Positions 1 to 12,900 of a DNA stretch of 64,000 nucleotides are shown one piece after another. The notes under the pieces were generated by a model. The model searched no databases. It was not told the DNA's origin and worked only from the letters and a program-made list of their open reading frames with translations. Every line of letters starts with the position of its first letter. The stretch's first letter is position 1. The translations under genes were made by a program, and so were the position numbers. Source of the DNA: Parus major (lineage: Eukaryota; Chordata; Aves; Passeriformes; Paridae); NCBI RefSeq assembly GCF_001522545.3, contig NC_031776.1, positions 30,036,342 to 30,100,341 on the forward strand, written 5' to 3'.

Positions 1-80
1 TGCTCATCTTGAAACACTTCTTATTGGTTGGAGCAAATGAAGATGATGGAAAATGCTCCTTTACAATCATCTCCACCAAT

Positions 81-300
81 GCCCCATCCAGCCCCATCAC
101 TTCCAGGAATGGGGCATCCACAGTTTCCTTGGAGAACCTGTTCCAGTGCCTCACCACCCACACATGAAATAATTTCTTCATGATATCTAATCTAAACCTG
201 CAATCTTTCAGTTTAAAACCCTCAACCCCTGTCCTATGCAAAAAGTCCCTCTGCAGCTGTCTTGTAGCCCCTTTTAGGTGCTGGAAGGCTGCTATAAGGG
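81..300 (-). mobile_element. CR1 LINE fragment, 3'-end region
   Basis: The plus strand reads as the reverse complement of the CR1 non-LTR retrotransposon 3' region. In order it shows the stretches I know from CR1: TTCCAGGAATGGGGCATCC (100-118), CCTGTTCCAGTGCCTCACCA (138-157), ATATCTAATCTAAACCTG (182-199), CTTTCAGTTTAAAACCC (205-221), AAAAAGTCCCTCTGCAGCTG (241-260) and GCTGGAAGGCTGCTATAAGG (281-300). Many substitutions and small gaps, including a lost segment after the CCTGTCCTATG block, show it is an old, dead copy with no reverse transcriptase frame. It is 5'-truncated, as most CR1 copies are. The left boundary near 81 is approximate. The family is established knowledge; the subfamily cannot be set by eye. 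Confidence 0.88.
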
Positions 301-1309
301 AAGATATGAATATCACAAGCAATACATTCATCTTATCCATTATTCAGAAGTCTTTGTATTCTAGGAATTAAATATTAGCCAGATCTATCCTTGTCTGCAT
401 GAAAAGATCAGTCCCATTGACCAGCAGTACTTTGAAGATGCCAACAACTTTAGATCAGAATCTTTCCACACAAAGGTTTTTTGATGGGTTTTTTTTTATT
501 CTTTTTTCTAATGAACCCACAGGCAAACTTTGAAGGAAGGAGTATAAAAGGCAGTGAATAAAGCAAGGTTCATGTCCATTTTTGTCTTTGTGGAGAAAAA
601 AGAATCTGTCTGGGAATCAAGATTTTGTAATGGGCTGAGCTGCCATTGCTGCTGCTTGCTCTGTCCCAATGCACCAGAGCCAAACCAAAATCTTCCTAAC
701 CCAGGGGATTGATGTAAAGGAAGCAGCACACTTTTCAAAGATGAAGGGAGCTGTTAAAGACAAAAGGAGGTAGTGATCAACAGGAAATAGACATTTCTAA
801 TTGTAGATAACCAGTAAGAGAAGAGAAATTAGAAGCCAGAGCTGGGGGAAGAGCGGTAGGACGATGCACAGACAGACAAGGTGGGTTTTGCTTGTTTTCT
901 GGGTATGTTGAGATAAAGCAACTCTATGTCAAGACAGGATGGGGGCTTTTACCAAAGACAGGGAAAAAGAGTTCAGCAGTTGTTTCCCAGCCATATCTGG
1001 AAAGAAGATGTGCAGACCTCTCCCTCCACTAGCAATCGAAGTCTTTAGCAGACAACATTTACTCAGGATGATTTGCCTGCACCCAAGATTTGTAGCCTAA
1101 TAAATCTTGGTACCTCACATATCCTCCAGAAGACTGAACAGCTTCGTAGTTTTAAGGGAGTATTGTGAAATATTTGATCTGAAAGAGGCAGGGTTATAGT
1201 TCCTAACCATCCTGAATAAAGATTGCTATTTGATGGTTCCTAACCAGCATTAATCAAGCCAGGGATTGTACTGCATGCAAATGTCCCCAGAGCTGAGCAC
1301 AGGAATGTT

Positions 1310-1395
1310 TATTAAAAAAACCCAATGGATATAGTATATAAATATACAATTATTATATACATTATAAAATAATAAATATAAAAAATTAAAAAATG
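1310..1395. repeat. AT-rich low-complexity tract
   Basis: About 85 bases made almost only of A and T, in mixed TATA, ATAAA and AAATT words with no fixed unit. Common background in vertebrate introns and intergenic DNA. Confidence 0.8.
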
Positions 1396-3052
1396 TACTC
1401 CTTATAACCTGAATCCAGAAGATAACAACCACCTAGTATTACCAGTTTACACAGCTGCTCTTTTTTGTTTAAGAAATACAATACTCTGTCCTGAGCTTCT
1501 AAACTCATTTCCTATGTTTGACCTGTGGAAATGTGTATTCAGGAAATGAACAAAGCAAAGAACCACACACCTTGCAAAATAACCCCAAGCACATAACAAT
1601 AAATCTAAATTAACCTTAACTTCATGGTCTTTCAACAGAATTTTGCATTAATTTCTGATTTGGAAGATGTTTACCTGTCACTTTATATATGTCATATATT
1701 CTTCCCAAACCCTTCAATCCTTCTAAACAAAACTATTCTCTAGTTCTAATATCCCATCATATTAAAACAGTGTTAAAGACAGAAGAGATTTTATATTCTG
1801 GAGTTTTTTAATATTTTTACAGTATTCACAGCTGAAACCAGAGTTAGAAAAAAATGACTGGAATAATTTTCCATAGAAGAATTAGATCAAATCTGATCAA
1901 ATGAAAAACCTCTTGCAGTGGAAATGTATGAAATGAAGGATTTTTATCTTGTCAATTGAAGAAGGCAGAAATGTTCCATTTCAACTTTCATTTTGAATAC
2001 TTTAATTTCCATTCAATTTTCATTTATATTTACATATAAGCAGAATAAACATAAATGAAATGAATTAGCACATACAATTAAAGCTATCTGACCACAAAAA
2101 GCTTCAAAGTGTATTTTTACTTCCAAAGGCATTTGAGGACAACAGTCTGCTGTCTTCAAAGGACTCCTCTAGATGCAGGAAAAAAAATGGTAAAACATTT
2201 GTAGAAAACACAGCACAGATGGTGTTAATATCAAACAAAGGGTTATCATAGCTCACTCTTATCTCTGAGAACTAAGAGGCAGATCTACCTACAGAAACAT
2301 CTGCACATTCAGTGAAAGGAAAGCCCTGCACATGCTCCCTGCTTTTCCAATATTCAATTTTGCACCAATACAGAAGGACAAGGAAGAGTTTGTTTTTTTC
2401 GAAACCACTGATATCAGTTGGGGAAAAAAAATGTATAGACATAGGAAAGAAAGAAAATGCAGGTAAGAGGTAACACAGCAAGGGACAATCTACAGAAATT
2501 AGAACAAAGAGGGACTATGACACAAGATGAAAGTCTGGAATAAAACAATCCACAAGTCCCATTTCCTTAGCCTGCAGCTGGTTCTTTTTTGGCCACAAGC
2601 TGTGTTTCTGGGAACCTGAGCACCCTGCAGCCAGATAAACTGCTGCATCAGCCTGGGGCTCAGCTGAGCTGGGGAAGAGGTTACCCTGCTGCTCATGTCT
2701 GTAATCAACCTCTTCCTTGTTTCTGGTACCTCTCACTAAACTGGGACACAAGGACAGCATCAGAGACGTGAATAAACAGGCTAAAACAGACACACAGACC
2801 TGTGGGTGAAGTCCTGCTCTGCCCCACATCTGCTCCCAGCTCAGAGGGTTCCCTCTGCTCACAACATCTGGGACACCCCAGCACTGAAGTGACAGGGACT
2901 GACAATACTTCTGAATTTTACACTTAACTACAACATTCCAATTCCCAGTACAGAGCAAGGAAACTACTTCTTTTAACTTGTCATCACAGCTGCCCAGATC
3001 CACCAGTGGTTTTTCATTTGATATTTTGGATTAAACTTCTCAAGACTTGAAG

Positions 3053-3105
3053 CAAACAAAAAAAAAACAAAAAAAAACCCAAAAAAATTCTTAAAAAACC
3101 AAAAT
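3053..3105. repeat. A-rich tract
   Basis: Runs of 7 to 10 A interrupted by single C or CCC. This could be the tail of an old retroposed copy or simple slippage. No target-site duplication was identified, so the origin is open. Confidence 0.75.
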
Positions 3106-3640
3106 GAAAGCAAATCAAGTAACAGTAGCAACAACAAAACTTCATGATACTTATTGGAGGTGTAAAATTCCACTTCTACATGAATACTTCAGTATTCAAG
3201 CAGAGAACATGAACTATACAAGACAAATCAAAATTCATCCCAGCTCTGCATTAGACACAGAGTATCCAGACATGATACAGTTATTATGTGCAACCATTTC
3301 AATTACAAAGACTGCTAAAGCATGTAATTCAACAGCCACTCCACACAGTATCTCTTCAGCTGATCTGGCAAGAAGGAGCAGGACTTGCAGATTAAGTGCC
3401 AGCCTCCCAGCTGCCTGTGAGTGCTACCATTTACTTAAAAATGTATTTTCTCATTTTAATTGCATTGTGCCCAAATCAGAGTTTCTTTCCATGACAAACA
3501 CCATAACCCAAATGTGTCATTTGAAAGAGTTATTTAAAATATACACTATTGCAAAGTTTTTTCAGCCTGTATTTATGTTTTTTTACTACACCACATCATC
3601 TCTTCATGTTACAACATGCTGTATACTGCTTAAAAATTAA
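3104..3640 (+). other. Longest open reading frame, 178 codons, unconfirmed
   Basis: Starts with ATG directly in the A-rich tract and runs 178 codons. The predicted product has mixed composition with scattered Cys and no recognisable domain. Residues about 155-175 are hydrophobic and aromatic because the DNA there is T-rich. With no Kozak context worth noting, no splice signals in phase and no family match, this is most likely a chance frame. It is listed only because it is the longest in the window. Confidence 0.08.
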
Positions 3641-4284
3641 TTAATATTACAGCAACAGAAGTGCTATCATGGGAATTGTTTACTCTTTGGAATTTTAAGA
3701 ATATTCTACAGCCTGGTTAGCATTAGTTTCTAGAAATTCATTTTGAAATCTGATAGTAATAGTTAAGGTCTGTTGCAGAAGAGCTTTCATGATGTGACAC
3801 CTAATTATAATACAGTTTTAACAATCAAGCAGATAAAAGCAGTGCCAGTGATCCCAACAAATGTATTTAATTAAATGCCTCCAAAGGGGAAAATGCAATC
3901 ACTTAGTAGGCTTAATTTTATATTACTATAAAAACTAGAAATTATTTTTTCATCCTAGTTTCATATATGTGTGTTGCTCTGGATGTATGGAGTATCCCAG
4001 AGCGCCAGTGGCAGGAGCAGCCTGAAACATCCATCTCTTGTCCATAGAAACCACATTCCCAACAAGAAATCACACAATGCAGCCTTTTCTTTTCCAAAAG
4101 ACACTTTTTTAAAGAGACTTCACAGGATTTTCAGCGGAAAACTTTCATCTGATTAGTTTCTCAACATTTTTCCATGTATTTCATGAGAAGACAGAGCTGT
4201 TTTTTAACTGTTGTAACTGAGGGAACATTTACCAAGCCACGTTTCTTGGTATAAGCAAGTCAAATTATTGTAGTAACAGAACAG

Positions 4285-4306
4285 CTATTTCACCTCTATT
4301 TCACCT
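4285..4306. repeat. Perfect 11-bp tandem duplication
   Basis: CTATTTCACCT occurs twice head to tail, followed by CTAG. A simple slippage-type duplication. Confidence 0.9.
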
Positions 4307-4624
4307 CTAGCAGTTATTTAACCACCAGGATATGGTATTAGTTTTATCTATTGACCTTTGATTATAATGCAGATATAAAAGAGAGGAGTAGTGAATTTTT
4401 TATTTCATTTGTATTTCCTGATTTTAAAAGATAGTGTGAAAGCAATTACCAGAGGAATTATTATATGGACAAAATATCAAGATGAAAATTCAGCTTCATG
4501 TTTGAATAATTATGAAATGCTTTTTGCACTAGTAACTAATGGGAATTTAAGCATCAATTGGATGAAATAAATTCTTGGATCCCAGAACAAAGAGCAAATA
4601 CAATGCAGTAAATTCATCCTCTTT

Positions 4625-4870
4625 TCAAGTTTCGTGTGAAGAGAGCACAGAGTAGGGACCAGACAAAAGGCCAGCTCTTCTCTGTGATTTCATGAAAGCT
4701 GGTGACTAGAGGCCCTCAATCAGGTAATTGATGAAATTTGTACTTGTGCAAGTGATGCTAATTTACATCAAGCCGTGCAATCATGCCCATCACCAGAAAC
4801 AGAACATGCACTATCACCCGAACAGTCATAATTAGAGCACAATGAAGCATTTCTCTAAGCTAATTCTTCT
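4625..4870. promoter_or_regulatory. Candidate conserved non-coding element
   Basis: A complex, non-repetitive stretch with many transcription-factor-like words: TCAGGTAATTGATGAAATTTG (4721-4740 region), GTGATGCTAATTTACAT, CATAATTAGAGC and CTAAGCTAATTC. Dense TAATT cores and balanced composition resemble deeply conserved vertebrate enhancers. This is a judgement by look only; no alignment was made. Confidence 0.22.
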
Positions 4871-6718
4871 GTGCCTCTAAAATTGACCTTTTCCTGGAAA
4901 TTCCTCTCTATTCAAACTTCCCTTGGTCTGGCTTTCAGCTCATTGTGTATTCCTCTTCTCCATCTCAACAGTCCATTAATGTTTAGTGCTGTCTCCCACC
5001 CTGCCTGGAGTCTGTTCTAATATCCTGCAGTGCTCAGTGTTCCGCACTTCACCCCTCTGCTCTCAGTACTTTACTCACACACAGCTTTTTATTTACAGTA
5101 GTAGCTTAGCACAGCAAACTCAGCACTCCTGCTCTCTGCTGGGGCACTTTCTGTCTGATCCCAGATACTCCCACCCTCAGCACCATCTCCAGCTTTTTCA
5201 TCAGCTTGTCAAAACCTCGGGATTTTTCAATATCTTCTAAAAGCTTCCTTGCTCTCGCCCTCCTTTATCACAGCTGGAAATTATGTGATTTTCCCTGCTG
5301 TTCAACTTTGTAATCTAAGGTTTGTCTCTGATGTCTCACGCTGTGCTTTCTCTCCCCAGCTGCAGTAAACACCCAAACAAAGGTGAGAAGGATTCAGGTG
5401 TTTTCACCTGGTCCCCAGGCACTCAGCAACAAGAGAAGATGGGGTTCATAGGAGGCACCTCCACCTGCTCTCTCTTCACCAGCTGAAAGCTCTGTTCCTA
5501 TTTCCAACCATTTACACCTTGCAGGACTACAAAAATCATTTCATCACCCCTACCAGAAAGTCCTCAGCTAGGGCTATACACGCTACCTCCACTCCATCCC
5601 AAGGCACTGCCCAGTGAAAAAGCTCTGAAGTGCTTCTGGCTGCCATTAAACACTCAGGATTTGTCTGCAGCAGCATTTGTCAGGGGACAGCTGGCACCTG
5701 CCTTGTCCAGCTGAAGGCACCAGTTATTATGTCTGTGCTGGAGAAAGGAGGGGAACAGTAATAACAACCCTATTCTCAGCTTTCACTGATTATGAATACT
5801 GCCCCATTTCATGGGAATGTTGGGGATCAGAGGGTGTGAAAGGACACATTCGTTGGCAGGTTGGCTGAGAGCTTTCAAGCCAAGTCTCCCTGATTCAGTG
5901 ATTTCTACTTGTACTCAGTTATGCTTCCAGCACAGGACAATGAGATCTTTTTTTAGCTCTACTCTACTGCTTGGCTAAAGACACTGGAGTGAGTAACTCG
6001 CTGTGGTGTGGAATAACCATGCCAGTAAAGATGGTATTTGTGATGCTATGGTGGGTCTTATTGCACTGGCATGCACATTTTACACTATCAAGCTGAAAAA
6101 TTCTCATTTGGACAAATAATTATCTATCCAAGGTCTCACCCGCTCAGGAAACCTCCCCAAAACAAACTTCATTCTCAGTAAAATTTTATTTGAGATTGTT
6201 ACAATTGCAATTATTAGTATTGTTTCTAATCACTTTCAGAATCAGACTATTGTTTGTGGTGCTCCACAGCTTCAAACTGAGCCTAAATGTTTCCTAGAAT
6301 ATCTTCTCTCCCAGCTTGCTCTGGCAACTCATGAAGCAATAGAGTCCAGCTATTTTAACACTGCTAAAGCCACCCTTATCATCCCAGCAAAGTGACTTGA
6401 AGTTTTCTACCTATTTATAAATCCCTTTCAAAAAGGGTTTGGAAGAATTTAAGTCAACGTTATGTGATAACTCCTCCCTCTTCCTTAACAACCCAACTAA
6501 TGTTGGACCTGACTGCTCACCAGCAGCTGTTTTATTTTCTTACAAAAAAAGGACAGCCACAAATAATTCTCACTCATTGCATCTAAACCTGGAAAATGAT
6601 GTTATAGGCAGGTGATCCAACTTCTTATCTTAAAGCTACACACAGACCACCAACTGATATGTCACAGATATTTGTGAATGAATATTACCATTAAATTGCT
6701 TAGAACAAAGATAAATAC

Positions 6719-6732
6719 TTTTTTTTTTTTTT
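6719..6732. repeat. Poly-T run
   Basis: Fourteen consecutive T. Could be a reverse-oriented poly-A of an old retrocopy or simple slippage; no flanking evidence decides. Confidence 0.85.
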
Positions 6733-9000
6733 CTAAATGGCCCTGTCCTACTTTATTTTCTGCATTGAACATAATACAGTTTGTGCAGTGGAGAAGAGAA
6801 CACCCCCTACCAGCCTGGGTTTTGCCTCTGCTTCCCATGAACACCATTAAGTGTTTAATGGAGCTTGATTTCCATGGAAGTAAAGCTGGGAGTGAGTAGT
6901 TAATAAGACTGAGCACTGCATATTTTTTTCTGGAAAGAGTGAATTATGTATGTTTGGGGAGAAATGTGTAAAAAACCTTCTCAATACTCAAAGGTTATAT
7001 GCCAAATTCATAAATGCCTACTCATGCACAGACCTCATTTTTTCTTTACTGCTTGCTGATGCTACTTGTTTCGGGCTGATGGTACAGCTGAGCAGACTAA
7101 TCCTGTGGTGTAAATGGTTTTACAAGTCAATTGAATTACATTAAGAAAGAAATCCAGATTTTGCCATCCCTGGGAAGCCCCAGCTCTCTGCACATTGCTG
7201 CTCTCAGAGGATGCTTTTGTGATGTTGCTTCACCACCCAGAAGTCGCTCTATGAAACAGCAGCTCTGCAGCCAGGCAATCCCTAGAGCTAAATCTCCACT
7301 TGGGAAGTCTCTGTGTGCTCCTCCATCCTCCTTGGTGCAAGCTCACCAGCCAGACCAAGGATGCATAAAGGAAGTTTCTCTATCAGCAAAAGGAGGCAGC
7401 CCACAGGAGTGAGATGGGGCTCCCTGCAGCTGGAGCAGAGGGAAATTCACCTCACCATCACCTGTGCAGGAAAATCCAGGGCAGGGATGTTTGCATTCTA
7501 CAAGGGCAGAGCTATTACTGCATTTCTGTGACAATATTTGAATACAAAAAGCCAATTATAATATTTGCATTCCTCCTAAAGAATAACAGACCATTTTCTT
7601 CTATCATTTCAATTGCAGTAATTTGCTGTTGCTCATGCTCCTTTGGAAAAGCAGAAGTTTCTAGAAACATCTGCAGCCTAAATGCTTGGTAAGGAGTGAT
7701 GTTTATGCAAATGGATTTTGGTCCATGACACCACTGGAATGCTCAGAATGCACTTTCTAACTCTGGCCCTAGGTACTCCCATGTACTTTCAAAGATGTTT
7801 ATAAACCTTCACTATTAATATAAATTTATAAGAAGTGATAATAATATATTTATTCCTCAGATATTACCAGGCTACTAAACACACATTTCTAGAGAGCTCA
7901 GATTATATAAGAGCTCCCTATATGTAGCAATTGTGTTTATAGCTTTTATCATGCATTTCAATCTTTTTAAATTATAGTCTAGCTGGGCAAAATGTTTTCA
8001 GCACAGAAAGATAAAAGGATCCAAATATCTCCACTAAAATGTTTCTACCAAACTATTTTCACTAGACAAAAAACCCACAAGCTGCATAAGCAGCAAACAT
8101 TTTTGCAGCCTCTCCTCAAACTCTATTATAATTTCTAGGAATGGGGTGGAGAAAAAAGGGAAAGGTAGCACAAGTGAAAAAGTATTTATTGGAAACAAAG
8201 TCAAAGCCACATATTAAAGTCATAAAATCAAACTATAACAAAAATTTTGAAAACTACAGGGGAAAAATACCATTTCTGTAGAGAATGAACAGGGAAGAGT
8301 TTCGGTATGAAGAACTAATTGAAACATTATCGTATTTTTTTAAGCAATATTTGTATGATACATATTTTTGCTAAGTAGAATATTTAAAATTTCAGCTAAC
8401 CCCTCCTGGTCTAGTCTAGTACAGATCTTCTTGTTTTCTTGCTATTCAGTTCAAAAGGTAATGATCAGTAATCCAATACAAAATTCTGATATTTAAATGT
8501 TTTAAGGAGAACAGTATTCTCAGTAATTGCTGCCAAACTGAAGTCCAATACTACCTGAATATTTTCAATAAAACAAGCCTTAGATGACAGATGAAGTGTG
8601 GTTATCTGTGCTGTTGCTGAGGAAAAGACAAGCAGCAGTTGCAGAAGACAGCTGTACTGCTCAGGTAGCAATTACAATAACTTATATTCCTTTTCCATTC
8701 TTCAGCATCCCTGACATCCCACAGCACAGGGATCCTGGGTGTTCTGCTCACTCTCTGGCAGTTACATTACAATAAAATGGAGATATTCTACTTCCTCAAA
8801 AGTTTCCTCCAAATCCCTCCATCAGATAAGGTTTGAACAGCCCAAATCCACAGGTGACTTCACCATGTGCAAATACAAAACCCCAACTGATTTAAAGAGT
8901 AAGAATTTTAAAAACAAGAACATAAATAATAAATGTCAGAACAATCTATCTGTGTTGTTATTTTCTAAATATACTTTGTACTCCTCGATGTTCTAGCATC

Positions 9001-9300
9001 TTTTGAATTCCAACCAAATTATTAATCTCCTCACAAACTGATATAAAGTGAATATTAACTGCAAACCTGCATCTCTCACCTCCTCTCTTGCATTTTAAAT
9101 GAATGACTAATTCAGCTCTCCTAAAAAAACCCACATAAAAAACCCCCTAAAACATAATAAAACCTCAAGGGACTGCCAAACTTGGCAGGGTACCACAGGG
9201 CACAAGACATTCACGTTTATATTCAGCTGTGCAAATGGAAGGTAGAACACTGGGACACAGAGGCTGTTCTTTCTAGATAATTTTATTTTGGGACTGCAGG
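9001..9300. other. Non-coding AT-rich DNA before the GC patch
   Basis: No gene features seen. An A/C-rich low-complexity segment lies at 9121-9170, with AAAACCCAC and AAAACCCCC-type words. Confidence 0.6.
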
Positions 9301-9850
9301 GAAGCAAACAGCTGAAAACTCTACATCTCAGTGGTGTGAGCAGATGACAGGGGCAGGGGTTGGGAAAGCTGCCTGCACTGTGAGGAGCAGCATCCTGAGC
9401 ATCCCTCCTGTGCATGAGCATCCCCAGGTGATGATCTGCAATGCTGACCTGGAAACTCTCCACAAAGAACTGCTCTGCTCACACACCTCACTCTCCTGAT
9501 CCCCACACAAAAACACATCTCTGTCCCAAAGGTCAGTGTCTCAGCTGCAGAGACAGCCTAGAAACACCACACAGAGCTCTTGGTGGCCAGGGGAGAGGTG
9601 GGATGGCCCCTGCTCTGCCTCTCCCAGCCCGGCAAGGAGAGGCAGTAGCCCACAGGAGGATTTCTGCCCTTGGGGCACGTGTGGCTGTGCTGTCCTTGCC
9701 ACAGGACACTGTGGCTGCTGCTGCTGCTTTAGAGTGATCCACAGAGGAGGTGCCCAGGTCAGGAACAGAAACCCTCTGAGGCTTCTAAAGACAGAAAAAG
9801 CAGCTCCTGCCTCAGGAAGCCTCTGCTGTTAGAGGCTGAGAGATCTGGAA
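9300..9850. other. GC-richer patch with overlapping open frames
   Basis: About 550 bases clearly richer in G and C than the surroundings, ending in a CTG-type run (TGGCTGCTGCTGCTGC, near 9712-9727). Several frames of 60-118 codons are open on both strands at once (9107-9463 minus, 9441-9737 plus, 9536-9832 plus, 9533-9742 minus). Simultaneous openness in opposing frames is expected where stop-codon words are rare. None of the products carries a domain I recognise. It could be an eroded exon or retrocopy. Confidence 0.4.
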
Positions 9851-9883
9851 GGCAGCTCTGGGCTACCTGTAAAAATACAATTG

Positions 9884-9927
9884 AAAAAAAAAGTGTAGGA
9901 GTAAAAAAAAAATATGATAAAAAAAAA
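9884..9927. repeat. Three A-tracts in a row
   Basis: A-runs of 9, 10 and 9 bases at 9884-9892, 9903-9912 and 9919-9927, separated by GTGTAGGAGT and TATGAT. Low-complexity DNA that may be intrinsically bent. Confidence 0.8.
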
Positions 9928-12900
9928 TGAGTCTACTTAGTGTTTCCAGCAAAGACTGTCCTGGTTCTTGACCTTGTGAAGAAGTTTCTTTTTAGTTGCT
10001 ATGTACTAAAAGAGTATTTCACACCGCTGCCTCCAAAATATTCTTGTCTTAATTCAAAAACAACCACACACAAAATATGTGTTAGCTTTATACAAACTTT
10101 CTACAAAAGAAGGCGGTAAATACATGGATTAAAGCAATTTATTGAAAAAGAACAGGGTTTTTTAACTGTTAAGAAGGTTTTATCTGTTGTGAATATTCAA
10201 GGAAGAGTGGAAGAATGTGAAACACAATTAGTGGGTATTCAGCTACCAGACCTCCTTGCACCTTGACTTCACAGATTAAATGCTTATTTATGTTCCTAAC
10301 TGCAAAATAGAATCTCAAGTTTCTGCATTCTGAGTTTGGGCAAAAACACTCGTGCAAGCACCAGAGAGGGCAGGAGGAGCTTGTCTCTTGTTTAGAAGAG
10401 GGCTACAAATAAAAATTGGGCATGTACTTATTACTTATGAGAGAGAAATAAACAGCCCAAAAAAATCTTGCTGAAAAGCAGATAAAGTGATGAAAAAATC
10501 ACTAAGAACAACTGAAAAGAGTCCTATTATACTTTAATTCCCAGGGAATTAAAGTAGGCATGGGCACTGCCACATGCCCCACACCCACCAGTGCAGTGTG
10601 AGACAGCCTGGAAGTACAAAAGAAGGCAATGGGCATTTTATACTCATTTTTTTTAATACTAATAATACTAATAATTATTCTACAAGAAAGTACAAAACTG
10701 TGATTTTTTTTTTCAATAAATATTTCTTCTCCCTGTCCAGCAATGCAGGCTTTCAGTGGATACAGCTGCAACTCAAATGCAGAAAATAGTGTAGTCATTA
10801 CAAGACTTCATTCAGAAAACTTATTTCATAGTTCTACATTTCTGATCTTTGATTTCAAAATGCCCTTTCAGCCCAAAAAGGAAAATAAATTTAAAAAATA
10901 AGTTGGTGAGGGAGACACACAGAAGATGTTGGAGATGATATTAAATTACCAGAAAAGTAATCTCTCTTATTTTGTTCTTCATATTTTTGGTCTTTACTTT
11001 TTGTGATCCCTGTGACCATTGTTCCATTTGTCCTCTATAGCTTCTCCATGTTCCTCCAAGTCTCTTCATCTAATTTTAATGACGAAATTCAAGAAAATTC
11101 AAGGTATATCAAATGTAAAGACTCAAAACCCAGCACAGACCCTATATTTGCTGCAGAGAATTGAAAGCAATCATGAAAACGGAAAACTGGATTTACATTT
11201 AATGCTCTCCGAGCCTGAAAAGGCAAGGTCTTATAGGTTTTTATTTAAAAATAGAAGAGAAATAAAATTCTCAAATGTGTTTTGAAGAATATACTAATTT
11301 TTGGTTCATTTCTTTACTGAAAAACATAACTGGCTTTATTCATTACCAGAAGTCTTAATTTTGAGTTGTATCTGGAGGGTATTTTGCAAGATTTGCCTGT
11401 ATGTGCAGTACAGTAATTACTTTTTTGAAGTGCACTGGAAAAGGAAATGAAGTCAGCAGGTTTATGATCTCAAAGCTTTTTGATTTAATTAAAAGTCATT
11501 AGCAGCAACCCTCACTATTCAGTGGCTGAACATGCCCAAATAGAGATCTTAAAGCAGAAGCCATAAAGCTGCAGGTTTTACAGCTTGCTCAGGTTGAATA
11601 CACAGCAAAATTCCAGGGTTTTCCTGGGTTGCAGTGGACTGAAAACATGGTACTAGAAGGAATATCACTATAAAAAATTAAATGCTGAGCCTAATGTGAT
11701 TAAAGGTTAAAGTTAGTAGAAGTAAAGCACAGTAATTTAGGTAATATTCCCCCCATGAATGTGTTGTTTATTAGCTCTGTTCTTGATTTATGGCACTGGG
11801 AACTTTTATGAGTCCAGGTTTGAGCTCACACCCCCAGCCAGAGCTGAGGTGCTCACTAATGTGCTGTACTCCCTGATGAGCTGGGCAACCTCACAGCCAG
11901 CCTGGTGACAGCATCTGCACAAGGAGAGCCCCTCCATTCACATTCTGCTCTAATACCTATTAACAATTAGATTCCTTTTGCTTGCTATTGTGTCTCGCTA
12001 TTGTCATTCCAACAACAGATGCTTTTCTTATAAACCACTGAATTTACTCAAATTTAAATGTCAGGCAGACCAAGTGAATGCACAGTCCATGAACCTGCAC
12101 TGGGGAAAATGAGCTCACATCTGTCTCATTATAATATATTGTATTTCCATTTCATTTACTTTCCATTCTTAGCAGAGTTTCAAGCAATTTTTCAATTTCC
12201 AAACCAAGCAGCATCTTAGAAAAAGTGAGGTGCTTTTTTTCCTTTCCATGGCAGATGATATATTGTTTGTTGGTGCATTTTTGTGCTGTCACACAATCAC
12301 TCAGCACAATGCTGCTCTCACAAATGCACTGCTTAACCTAACAAAACAACGTGAGAAAAAACACTGTGTAAAAGTTACCAAGGCAGAAATTCTATGAACA
12401 GGTTTCCTGATGAACACTTCTGCATAATTCCAGGTATCATGGACACAAATGAGTATGTATTTTATACCCTGGATAATTAAATGAATGAGATTTCACAGGG
12501 GAAAGTAAGAACACAGGCTCTGACAATCTGCAATTAAATGGGTTGTAGTGCTGGTGTTTTACAGATATTTAGTGATGCAGGTAATGTCTCAAGGAGTTTC
12601 TAAAGTACTTCAGTATTTAGGGAATTAGCTCCTTTGATGTTTTCTGATAGATCTCATTAGTTGCACCTTAAGGTACATCAGCATGTGAAAAAAAAAAATC
12701 TTGCTACTGAATTCAGTATCTGCAGATTAAAATAATGACTTGTAGTTGGCTCAGTCTCTGTATAAATCATTTAATGTAAGCAATATTAAATTTTAAGAGC
12801 AAGATGAACAATTGGCTTGTCTGATACGATTAAAGATGTAAGGAAGAAAAAAAAACCTACCAGTAAATTCTGAAAGTCTGAAGTTAAGCTAACAGGTGTG

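Larger units (their letters stand above)
301..3640. other. Non-coding stretch, nothing recognised apart from low complexity
   Basis: Mostly unique AT-rich DNA. It holds T-rich (489-508) and AT-rich (1310-1395) low complexity, a GC-richer patch at about 2570-2960 and an A-rich tract (3053-3105). The long frame on the minus strand (2515-3003, 162 codons, first codon GTG) lies in the GC-richer patch and overlaps open frames in other phases, which is typical of composition rather than coding. It contains no motif I recognise. Confidence 0.6.
3641..9000. other. Unique non-coding DNA with one candidate conserved block
   Basis: No exon, RNA gene or transposon recognised. It contains an 11-bp tandem duplication at 4285-4306, a candidate regulatory block at 4625-4870, a C/T-rich segment at 4860-5270, a CAGGTG-TTTT-CACCTG inverted E-box pair at 5395-5410 and a poly-T run at 6719-6732. 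Open frames here are short and overlap on both strands. Confidence 0.6.

Noticed and set aside
2515..3003. 162-codon frame on the minus strand as a gene
   Set aside because: Begins at GTG, lies in a GC-richer patch, overlaps frames open in other phases and on the other strand, and has no recognisable domain.
3104..3640. 178-codon frame as a gene
   Set aside because: Its start sits in a low-complexity A tract, the C-terminal hydrophobic part is due to T-rich DNA, and the length is near the chance maximum for this much AT-rich sequence.
9884..9927. Phased A-tracts as a bent-DNA signal
   Set aside because: Start-to-start spacings of 19 and 16 bases do not follow the helical repeat well, and A-tracts are common throughout.
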